A stretch of DNA of 64,000 bases from Lachnospiraceae bacterium KH1T2 (GTDB lineage: Bacteria > Bacillota > Clostridia > Lachnospirales > Lachnospiraceae), in the NCBI GenBank assembly GCA_900114405.1, contig FOSY01000004.1, forward strand, positions 62,001 through 126,000, in the 5' to 3' direction. Positions within the stretch are counted from its first letter, which is position 1; every line of letters starts with the position of its first letter. A program made the position numbers and the translations under genes. The notes beneath the pieces are model-generated. The model saw only the letters and a program-made list of their open reading frames with translations. It was not told the origin of the DNA and did no database searches. Shown here one piece after another: positions 18,129 to 25,534 of this stretch.

Positions 18129-18887
18129 ATGATCATAAGTTTATTAAAAATGGAATTGTATAAGTTTTTCCACAGGAAAAGTTGTCTCTTTCTCCTTTTT
18201 TTCCCACTGCTTCCCATTTTTTACGGTTTGGGGAAAATTCTAAACTGGAGCAGTGTTGTTATTGAAGGTGATATTTCAGCTGTAAATTTTGCCTCAATGT
18301 GCTGGTTATTACTAGGATATACAGGAATAACTAATATTATATTTGTAATTCTTATAGCCAATTCATTTTCTGTGGAACTGCGCGATGGACAATTACGATT
18401 ATTTAAACTACGATGTAATAATATTTCAGAAATATTTGATGCAAAATGTATAAGCATAGCTATACAAATTATTATTTCTTATCTATTACTGTATATTATG
18501 GCGATCATCATATATTACACTTGTATAGCTAATAATCTCAACAAAATTACAATCATTAACAGTTTTAACGATTTAAGTTCATGCATTATAAGCGATTTTA
18601 TCGTAACTGAACAGTTACTATTGATATGTGGTATTGAACTATTAGCATGCCGTATGTTTTCATCATCTTCAAGCATTTTTATTGGTATTTTAGCTTCATT
18701 ATCACCACTGATAATCAGCAGTATCCCTGTCATTAAATATATTGATCCCGAAGAAATATTAGACCAATTCAATAATTCACAAATCTCAGGGTATCAAATA
18801 TTTATATATGGATGTCTGTATATCGCTATTATTTTATCTCTGACGCTATATTCCAGAAAGAAATTCTTAAAGGTCGATGTATGCTAA
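18129..18887 (+). CDS. ABC-2 type permease subunit 2 (LanG-like position)
   Basis: A 252-residue six-helix permease with VELRDGQLRLFKLR after helix two, the same pattern as its neighbour. The start ATG at 18129 follows TTGGAGGCA. It is the last gene of the module. Downstream is a small CCACTA/TAGTGG hairpin and then the right copy of the 72-bp direct repeat. Confidence 0.78.
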   Translation: MIISLLKMELYKFFHRKSCLFLLFFPLLPIFYGLGKILNWSSVVIEGDISAVNFASMCWLLLGYTGITNIIFVILIANSFSVELRDGQLRLFKLRCNNISEIFDAKCISIAIQIIISYLLLYIMAIIIYYTCIANNLNKITIINSFNDLSSCIISDFIVTEQLLLICGIELLACRMFSSSSSIFIGILASLSPLIISSIPVIKYIDPEEILDQFNNSQISGYQIFIYGCLYIAIILSLTLYSRKKFLKVDVC

Positions 18888-18943
18888 ACCACTACACCTT
18901 TAGTGGAAAAATAAATAACTTTATTTAATCAAGACATAAGAAC

Positions 18944-19015
18944 AGGACTACCGCCTTAAACGATAGTCCTTTAATGTAAATTTGAGATTTTCCTTTGTAA
19001 TCATCCGCAGAATTT
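18944..19015. repeat. 72-bp direct repeat, right copy
   Basis: Matches the copy at 14031-14102 with three differences. On the minus strand it comprises the last codons of the ferredoxin/flavodoxin gene, a spacer, and a hairpin (AGGACTATCG with CGGTAGTCCT) that could terminate that gene. The two copies bracket the kinase, regulator and ABC exporter genes. Confidence 0.75.
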
Positions 19016-19768
19016 TTCATATCTTGTCTGCTCAATCACTTCCTTGCCTAAAAGTGTTATCGCCTTCTGCGGGCAGGAACTAATGCATCTGTAGCACATC
19101 GTACATCTCCCAAGCTGTTCCGGCTTAAGATGACCTTCCTTTAATATAAGATTATGCATCGGACACTCTTTCACGCATAAACCACAAGCTTTGCAGGTAT
19201 CACTTATCTTTAGTTCATTACTATAATTTTTATATTTATTCAGATACCATAGACGTTGACCAAAAAGTCCAATGATATGACTCAGGCCAGACAGCCCTTC
19301 TTTAGGATATATTCCGCTTCGTATACTTGCAATCGCCCCTTGAAGTTTCTGATCAGCTCTTTTCTCTATTTCAGCATTTTGCTTATATGACTTTTTTAAT
19401 AATTTACTGTCGCACACAGAATCAGGCATTTTTATCTGCAAAGCTCCTTTTATTATTCCACCATATTTTCTGATCTTTCTAGCCGTACAGCCGGAGCCGT
19501 CACCGCTAAATGCCCCCATTGTTACTATTATAAAGACCTCTTTACCTTTCCATAGATCACGATTATCTTCCACAAAATCTCTGATCATTTTAGGCGCATT
19601 AGAAAACTGAGTCGGATATCCGAGCACTATTTCTTTTTCATTCCGTAAATACTCAACTGATTCAGCATGCTCTACCGGAATCACCTTTGGATCATCACAA
19701 ACATTATTCACAAACATCTTCACGCAATGTTCAGTATTACCCGTTCCGCTTAAATAAATTCCAACCAT
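19001..19768 (-). CDS. EFR1-type ferredoxin/flavodoxin fusion protein
   Basis: About 255 residues. The N-terminal half is a flavodoxin-like domain with the FMN phosphate loop YLSGTGNTEHC and GYPTQFSNAP. The C-terminal part has two [4Fe-4S] ferredoxin motifs, CKACGLCVKECP and CTMCYRCISSCP. Proteins of this architecture are widespread in anaerobes and serve as electron carriers; their partners are mostly unknown. The start is set at the ATG at 19768, behind GGGAGG; the upstream in-frame codon at 19804 adds an unlikely extension. The gene stands alone between two divergent modules. Confidence 0.88.
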   Translation of the reverse strand: MVGIYLSGTGNTEHCVKMFVNNVCDDPKVIPVEHAESVEYLRNEKEIVLGYPTQFSNAPKMIRDFVEDNRDLWKGKEVFIIVTMGAFSGDGSGCTARKIRKYGGIIKGALQIKMPDSVCDSKLLKKSYKQNAEIEKRADQKLQGAIASIRSGIYPKEGLSGLSHIIGLFGQRLWYLNKYKNYSNELKISDTCKACGLCVKECPMHNLILKEGHLKPEQLGRCTMCYRCISSCPQKAITLLGKEVIEQTRYEKFCG

Positions 19769-19945
19769 AAAAAAGCCTCCCACAACGAATTTTATCCCAC
19801 ACATAGCAAGCGATCGCTCTGTTAATTATTATTCATATCAATTGAAATAGCAACATCTTGGCGTGTTAAATACATAATTCAGTTTGCGATTGTAGTACAA
19901 TTATTTGCATACAAAATCGACAAAATCGCAATTTATATTTGATTA

Positions 19946-20048
19946 TTTAGAAAAAAGGTATTAGTACCAATTTTCTAAAATAGTGATTGCTATGAATTGC
20001 AAATTCAAGTATACTTTAGAAAAGTGGTAACAAGACCAAAAATCTAAA
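19946..20048 (+). promoter_or_regulatory. Promoter flanked by two 34-bp palindromes
   Basis: A promoter TTGCTA (19987-19992), 17 bases, TATACT (20010-20015) lies upstream of the ATPase gene. Two related imperfect palindromes, 19946-19979 and 20015-20048, have arms TTTAGAAAA/TTTTCTAAA and TTTAGA/TCTAAA with inner GGTA/TACC or TGGT/ACCA. One lies upstream of -35 and the other covers the start of transcription, a layout typical of autoregulation. Confidence 0.5.
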
Positions 20049-20061
20049 ATTGGAGTTTTCT

Positions 20062-21351
20062 ATGGAGATTAAAAGAGATAAATATTTAAAAAAGCTCATA
20101 AGTAAAAGAAATAATGGGTTGATTAAGGTGATCACAGGAATCAGAAGATGCGGCAAATCGTATCTGCTTTTTAATCTTTATTATGATTATCTTATCAAAG
20201 ATGGAGTGGCTGAGGAATGTATTATATCTGTTCCATTAGATGATGATGATTATATAGAGTATTGTGATCCTCAAAAATTATCAGAGTACATAAAAAGTAA
20301 AATAACTGATTCAAACAAGCAGTATTACGTTTTTATAGACGAAGCGCAATATGCAATTACAAAGGAAGAAATGAAAAATCCAGATGTACCTATTAGACTT
20401 TATGGTGTTTTAAATGGATTGCTTAGAAAAAAGAATGTCGATGTATATGTTACAGGAAGTAATTCTAAATTTTTATCTTCTGATATTTTGACAGAGTTCA
20501 GGGGTCGTGGCGATGAAATTCATATTGCACCGTTGGCGTTTTCGGAGTATTATCCTGCATCTGGAAAGGATAAATATGAAGCATGGCAGGCGTATTTGTT
20601 TTATGGCGGATTGCCACATATTTTAGCAGAACCAGATAATGAATCGAAAGAAGCATATCTTGAGCGATTAAATTCTGAAATATATATTAGAGATATAGTT
20701 GAAAGGTACGATATTCGTGATGCTGCTGGTATGGAAACCTTAATGAAAGTAATTGCATCGGCCATTGGTTCGTTGTCAAATGCTCAGAAAATATCTGATA
20801 CATTTAATAGTAGTGGCGATAAGTCAATTTCAATGCCAACAATATCCAATTATTTAAAATATCTCACCGAAAGTTTTGTGATACAAAAAAGCGAAAGATA
20901 TGATATTAAAGGTCGTAAATACATAGGAACACCTTCAAAATACTATTATACAGATTTGGGACTGCGAAATGCTCTTTTAAATTTTCGCCAATTTGAAGAG
21001 ACACACTTGATGGAAAATGCTATTTATAATGAGCTAATATATAGAGGTTACAAAGTAGATGTTGGTGTGGTTGAAATTCGAGTTGATGAAAATGGGAAAA
21101 AAGCACGTAAACAGCTAGAAGTTGATTTTGTTGTTAATCAAGGCAGTAAGCGATATTATATCCAGTCTGCATACGCGTTGCCAAATCAGGAAAAAGTAGA
21201 GCAAGAACAAGCATCACTTATAAAAATACCTGATTCATTTAAGAAGATAATTATTACGAGTGGAAACTTCCCGGTGTGGAGAAATGATCAAGGTATAACA
21301 ATTATTGGACTATTTGATTTCTTACTGAATGACGATAGCCTAGATTATTGA
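20062..21351 (+). CDS. AAA-type ATPase with DUF4143 domain
   Basis: About 429 residues. The N-terminal ATPase has Walker A GIRRCGKS and Walker B YYVFIDEAQ. A winged-helix-like middle part follows, and a DUF4143 C-terminal domain with a restriction-endonuclease-like core (LEVDFVVNQGS...YYIQSAY). The ATG at 20062 has TGGAG 6 nt upstream. These proteins are very common in Bacteroidota and Lachnospiraceae and often multicopy; their function is not established, with roles in DNA processing or mobile-element biology suspected. Two palindromes around its promoter suggest tight control. Confidence 0.85.
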   Translation: MEIKRDKYLKKLISKRNNGLIKVITGIRRCGKSYLLFNLYYDYLIKDGVAEECIISVPLDDDDYIEYCDPQKLSEYIKSKITDSNKQYYVFIDEAQYAITKEEMKNPDVPIRLYGVLNGLLRKKNVDVYVTGSNSKFLSSDILTEFRGRGDEIHIAPLAFSEYYPASGKDKYEAWQAYLFYGGLPHILAEPDNESKEAYLERLNSEIYIRDIVERYDIRDAAGMETLMKVIASAIGSLSNAQKISDTFNSSGDKSISMPTISNYLKYLTESFVIQKSERYDIKGRKYIGTPSKYYYTDLGLRNALLNFRQFEETHLMENAIYNELIYRGYKVDVGVVEIRVDENGKKARKQLEVDFVVNQGSKRYYIQSAYALPNQEKVEQEQASLIKIPDSFKKIIITSGNFPVWRNDQGITIIGLFDFLLNDDSLDY

Positions 21352-21400
21352 ACGTTTTACCCAGGGTAGAGAAATAAAATCGCAATTTACGGAGGAAGAT

Positions 21401-21646
21401 ATGCAAGAATTATTATTACATAGAGTTTATAAGCACTTTAAAGGTGATTATTATCTGGTGGAAGATATTGCGAGAGATTCAGAAACTCAAGAAGAGATGG
21501 TTGTTTATCGCAAATTATATGAGGACGGATCACTTTGGGTTAGACCTAAAAAAATGTTTTTATCCGAAGTGGACCATAAAAAGTATCCTAATGTAAAGCA
21601 AAAGTACAGATTTGAACTTCAAGAAATCACAAGTAAAAAGCATTGA
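21401..21646 (+). CDS. DUF1653 domain protein
   Basis: An 81-residue protein. Residues 5-70 match the DUF1653 pattern (RVYKHFKGDYYLVEDIA, VVYRKLYEDGSLWVRPKKMF). These small beta-rich proteins are common in Firmicutes and have no known function. A GGAGG site precedes the ATG. It follows the ATPase gene by 49 bp on the same strand and may be co-transcribed. Confidence 0.85.
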   Translation: MQELLLHRVYKHFKGDYYLVEDIARDSETQEEMVVYRKLYEDGSLWVRPKKMFLSEVDHKKYPNVKQKYRFELQEITSKKH

Positions 21647-21682
21647 GTGAATAACTCGCTATAAAGATAAGAGCTCGATAAA

Positions 21683-21715
21683 TTTGCCTTTGTAATCATT
21701 AACAGAATCTTTCAT
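21683..21715. repeat. Third, partial copy of the 72-bp repeat
   Basis: The segment TTTGCCTTTGTAATCATTA onward resembles the inner part of the repeats at 14031 and 18944 (TTTTCCTTTGTAATCAT). About 33 bp are shared with several mismatches, and the hairpin part is missing. In protein terms all three encode variants of (S/N)DYKGK on the minus strand. A separate GCAGCCG/CGGCTGC hairpin lies just downstream at 21727-21748. Confidence 0.45.
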
Positions 21716-21776
21716 AATATTTTTAGAGCAGCCGTTTATTTGCGGCTGCCCTAAATTTGAATTTTCTGTAAAAGTA

Positions 21777-22436
21777 TTACTTCTTAGAAACAATTTTATA
21801 CTTATATACTTTCCTTGTACCAAACTTACTCTTAAGTGCATCAGAGCCAAATACTGCGTAAATCTTTGCTCTTCCTTTTCCTTTGATCGTAACTTCTCCA
21901 GTCTCTTTATTCACCTCTGCTACTGAAGGTTTTGAAGAGTACCACTGCGGTTTTACTGTTGTATTGCACAAGAATTCATCCGCACTTCGTTTCTGCCAGG
22001 TTGCTATATCTGAAGCTATCACACCATGCACTATAAGTTTCTTCTGCTTAATTATAGGCTTCTCTATAACCAATGTGCAGCTGTCTATCGTAGCTCCCGT
22101 CTTTTTATTCTTTGCAGTTATCGTAACAGTCCCGGCGTTTTTCTTTATCTTTATTACACCCTTACGAGTAACCTTTGCAAGTTTTTTATTTGATGTAACA
22201 TATTTGATCTTTACGCCTGCCGGAAGATTCATGAGCTTTTTCGCATCTACCCTCTGCTTTGCAACATATCCTGCATTTGATGCGGCATTGCTTTCATCTG
22301 AAGCCTCCTGAGGATCAACATAGTAAAGCGCATATGTAGAACATCCTGTGATGTCGAATGTCAGCTGTTTTCCGGCAGTAAGAAGTTCTTCTTCATAGTG
22401 CTTCTCTTCTATCTGCTTCAGAGCTGAAGAAATCAT
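21777..22436 (-). pseudogene. Truncated Ig-like (BIG2) surface protein fragment
   Basis: A 219-residue frame with lysine-rich bacterial Ig-like repeats: VKIKYVTSNKKLAKVTRKGVIKIK at about 80-105 and PQWYSSKPSVAEVNKETG at about 160-180. These are the pattern of BIG2 domains at the C-termini of large secreted proteins. There is no signal peptide, and no ribosome site stands before the ATG at 22436, so it looks like the 3' end of a larger gene whose 5' part was lost when the island was assembled. It could still be a short cytoplasmic protein, but that would be unusual for these domains. Confidence 0.6.
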
Positions 22437-22479
22437 ACAAACTTATGGCTAAAGCCAGGGGCTCTCTGGCAAAATATCG

Positions 22480-22575
22480 TAAAAATAATAGACTAACCGT
22501 AAAAAAAAGACTAAAATAGTAAAAAATAGTAAAAATAAAAAAAATGCGTAAAAAAACATAAGAATTAGTAAATCA
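22480..22575. repeat. AT-rich leader with repeated TAGTAAAAA-like units
   Basis: Upstream of the next ATPase gene the + strand carries at least five close variants of (C/A)GTAAAAA, including two in the order AGACTAA-GTAAAA. The composition is over 80 percent A+T. It could be a promoter UP-region, a site for a DNA-binding protein, or simple low-complexity sequence. Confidence 0.35.
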
Positions 22576-22585
22576 GGAGGCTTTT

Positions 22586-23689
22586 ATGGCAATTAGAATT
22601 GATCCTTTCACCTTAACTCCGGGAGTTGCCGGAAAACCTTATATAGACTGTGGTGTAGCAGATGAAATTATTGCAAATTTCAAAAGTGATGAATCGTCTA
22701 AATATGTATATAAAATCACAGGGCTCAGAGGCTCTGGCAAATCTGTAGAATACAGTAAGGTATTGCAGACACTTGAGAAAGAAAAAGACTGGCTTGTATA
22801 TCCGCTTGCTGCAGAAGGAAGTGGCATTTCAGCACTTATATCATATCTGAGTCAAGAAGACTTTATTGATGGCAAAACATCAGAAATTTCTATAAAAACG
22901 AATGCAACTACTGAAGGTAAACTGCCGATTATTTCCGGGAAAGGAAGTGTGGAAGTAACAAAAACTTTTGCTGAAAATACCAGTTATTATGATAAAAAAG
23001 CTATCCTGGCGAAAATGATAGCCAAAGCAAATGAAAAAAAACGTAATGTCCTTATCATGATAGATGATATTTCAAGAACAGAGAGTACTGTAGAACTTCT
23101 TTCAATATTAGGAACAATGTTTAATCGAGGAAGGCGGGTTTATTTGGTTGTAAGTGGTCTTTCAAAAAATATAGAGGAATTTTTTACTGTTAGAAAAGAC
23201 AACGAATCTGTTTCCAAAAGTCTGTCATTTTTCCGAAGAGGAGATACGAGAGAAATAAAGCCTCTGGATAAATTCAGCATTGTAAGTAACTACGAGAAAT
23301 ATCTTGGTGTGGATACTATGGAGGCAAAGAAATTATATGATATGACACTCGGCTATGCATATGCTTATCAGGTACTTGGTTCACTATATTTTAACAAGGA
23401 AAAATCAGAAACTTTAGAGAATCTTGTCTCAGACTACGAAAGAATTCTTTTCAAATCTTATAATCTTGATTGGCCAGAACTAACCGATAAGGAACAGGAT
23501 TTTATCAGAAGCTTCTATAAAGGCAAGACCGGAAAAGCAAAGGATACAAAAAAATATATGTCTAATCCGAACACTTATAATGTATATCGAGATCGTCTTA
23601 TAGATAAGCATTTCTTTTCAGCAAATAAAAGAGGTTATCTTGAACCAAAACTTCCAAGATTCGACAAATTCATAGATATTTGGTGCTAG
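22586..23689 (+). CDS. P-loop ATPase of unknown function
   Basis: A 367-residue protein with Walker A TGLRGSGKS near residue 47 and Walker B NVLIMIDDISR near residue 155, followed by VVSGLSKN in the sensor-1 position. The arrangement is that of STAND/Orc-like AAA ATPases. The C-terminal third is helical and may be a winged helix (ELTDKEQDFIRSFY...). I do not recognise a specific family function. The ATG has AGGAGG upstream, and a hairpin at 23700-23723 ends the gene. Its neighbours (another orphan ATPase and a broken surface protein gene) suggest an accessory region. Confidence 0.75.
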   Translation: MAIRIDPFTLTPGVAGKPYIDCGVADEIIANFKSDESSKYVYKITGLRGSGKSVEYSKVLQTLEKEKDWLVYPLAAEGSGISALISYLSQEDFIDGKTSEISIKTNATTEGKLPIISGKGSVEVTKTFAENTSYYDKKAILAKMIAKANEKKRNVLIMIDDISRTESTVELLSILGTMFNRGRRVYLVVSGLSKNIEEFFTVRKDNESVSKSLSFFRRGDTREIKPLDKFSIVSNYEKYLGVDTMEAKKLYDMTLGYAYAYQVLGSLYFNKEKSETLENLVSDYERILFKSYNLDWPELTDKEQDFIRSFYKGKTGKAKDTKKYMSNPNTYNVYRDRLIDKHFFSANKRGYLEPKLPRFDKFIDIWC

Positions 23690-23699
23690 AAAAACACAG

Positions 23700-23723
23700 G
23701 CTCAGATCAGAAATGGTCTGAGC
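23700..23723 (+). terminator. Hairpin after the ATPase gene
   Basis: Arms GCTCAGA and TCTGAGC pair around a short internal stem, 10 bp after the stop codon, followed by TTCTTTG. The U tract is weak. Confidence 0.5.
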
Positions 23724-23730
23724 TTCTTTG

Positions 23731-23789
23731 TAAATAAAAAATCCCCCTTAAGTAGATTTGGTTATTTACCTTGTCTACTTAAGGGGGAT
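23731..23789 (-). terminator. Strong terminator of the GPH symporter gene
   Basis: A perfect 16-bp stem (ATCCCCCTTAAGTAGA and its complement) encloses a 17-base loop. On the minus strand it is followed by TTTTTTATTT. Confidence 0.92.
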
Positions 23790-23821
23790 CATATCATTTG
23801 CTACATTCCTTTCTTTTTTTA

Positions 23822-25210
23822 TTAAATTTCAACCGTCTCAAGACCTGTCACAAGTTCTTCTTCTCTCTTTTCATTTCTTATCTTGAGCTGTTTTCTGATC
23901 TCAGGAACTTTCTTTTCATCGAGTGAATAAATTGCCACAGGGATGATTCCAAGCAGGAATATGCATGCCGGGACAATATTTACTGCCACGTTGATTCCAA
24001 GTGATACTGTTGGAGTTATCTCTCCGCCTGCCTTATAGCCGAACCAGCCGATAACAGCTACACCAAGTGCAGAGCCTACAGCTGAGCCGATCTTTGAGCC
24101 GAGACCATTCAGTGAAAATGCTGTTCCATCTGTACGAACTCCTGTCTTTAAGTCCATCTCATCCAGAGATTCACAAAGCATTATAGAGCCGCAAGGACCA
24201 GCTATGTATCCGCTGCCATATAAAATATGGCAAACGATAAGGAATGGAATATTTGTCTTTGGTCCAAATGCCATGATCAAAAGTGCTGCTGCCTGAACGA
24301 TGAGTGAGAAATAAACAACAGCTTTCTTTCCATGTCTTTCTATAACTCTCGGTGAAAACGGCATAACTACCGCACCAACGAGCATCTGCATCATCATGAA
24401 CAATGTGATAAATCTGAAATCTTTTACAACATACATATAGAAGTATACGGCAACTCCGATCCTACCCATCATCGCTGTCATATTAGCTATTGTATAAAGA
24501 ACTACCATCATAAGATTTCTGTTTCCAAGGATAAGCTTCATTGATTCCTTTACCGGAACCTGATGCTCTTTATGCACTACCACAGTTTCTTTGCACTGCG
24601 CTGCACAGTACCAGAACATCGGAAGCGCAAGCACTGCAAATAATGCTGCTGTATACTGATATCCGATTTTCTGATCTCCGCCGCCAAGCAGATTTACGAG
24701 CGGAAGTGTTCCAAGATTAAGGATGATCATTCCAAGAACCATTCCCATCATCTGAGATGTCATAAGTCTGTTGATCTTTCCGCCATCGGTCGTCATTACT
24801 GCCGGAAGTCCCTGATAAGGAACGTTTGTCATTGTGTAGATCATGCCAAGTCCGATATATGTAACATACGCATATATCAGCTTATAAGGGCTGTCAAAAT
24901 TTGGAACTGTAAATGTAAGTATCGTAAAGATCACTAATAACGGCGCTCCTATAACGATATACGGTCTAAATCTACCCCATTTAGAATGCGTATGCTCCAT
25001 TATTTCGCCCATCATAGGATCATTGATACCATCCCAGATCTTCGCAACCAGAAAAAGTATCGCAACCGCCCCTGTCGTCAACCCGAATACATCTGTGTAA
25101 AATACTGCCAAATAAGTGCTTACCATCGTCCACGAAAGCTGCGAAGCAAAATTGCCAAGTCCATAGGCAAAATACTTTTGCGCTCCAATCTTATACTCTT
25201 TTGTACCCAT
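23822..25210 (-). CDS. GPH-family sugar:cation symporter
   Basis: A 462-residue glycoside-pentoside-hexuronide symporter with twelve membrane helices. The N-terminus reads KYFAYGLGNFASQLSWTMVSTYLAVFYTDVFGL, then the family motif WDGINDPMMG with KWGRFRPYI in loop 2-3. It brings in sugars or short glycosides with Na+ or H+. The start ATG follows AAAGGAG. It has its own strong terminator and lies next to two AraC-GH39 regulators, so the cargo may be a xyloside or another glycan fragment sensed by the GH39 domains; that link is inferred. Confidence 0.92.
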   Translation of the reverse strand: MGTKEYKIGAQKYFAYGLGNFASQLSWTMVSTYLAVFYTDVFGLTTGAVAILFLVAKIWDGINDPMMGEIMEHTHSKWGRFRPYIVIGAPLLVIFTILTFTVPNFDSPYKLIYAYVTYIGLGMIYTMTNVPYQGLPAVMTTDGGKINRLMTSQMMGMVLGMIILNLGTLPLVNLLGGGDQKIGYQYTAALFAVLALPMFWYCAAQCKETVVVHKEHQVPVKESMKLILGNRNLMMVVLYTIANMTAMMGRIGVAVYFYMYVVKDFRFITLFMMMQMLVGAVVMPFSPRVIERHGKKAVVYFSLIVQAAALLIMAFGPKTNIPFLIVCHILYGSGYIAGPCGSIMLCESLDEMDLKTGVRTDGTAFSLNGLGSKIGSAVGSALGVAVIGWFGYKAGGEITPTVSLGINVAVNIVPACIFLLGIIPVAIYSLDEKKVPEIRKQLKIRNEKREEELVTGLETVEI

Positions 25211-25534
25211 AGTTTCTCCTTTACCCCAATATTTAATTACTATTGCCGGCGCGCTTATTCTTTAGCATGCTTTCAGCCATGTCTGTAAGCCTTCTCCAAC
25301 TTAGCTAAACATGTCTGTTTGCTTTATCAAATAATAACATATGTATTTTTCACGCTATTTGCTTGAATTAATTTGCAGAAACATTTTTTGGTGTTTATTT
25401 TTGATTGTTCTATAAGACGTGTATAAGATTTGAATTTTAGATTAATTTTCTAAAAGATTTTTAATATGAAGTGTATTACCGCTTCTTTTCTTGATCTTGC
25501 CGATCCAATAGGGACATAGGACCGGCAAATCTCA
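25211..25534. other. Intergenic region with a GC-rich inverted repeat
   Basis: This 324-bp gap should contain the promoter of the symporter gene, but I see no clear -35/-10 pair. At 25497-25528, arms TTGCCGATCC and GGACCGGCAA pair with one mismatch 7 bp beyond the stop of the AraC-GH39 gene. There is no U tract, so it is either a weak terminator or a regulator site. Confidence 0.4.

Noticed and set aside
21659..21850. 63-residue minus-strand frame
   Set aside because: It overlaps the end of the Ig-like fragment and its hairpin, and has no ribosome site. Its DYKGK ending only reflects the third repeat copy.
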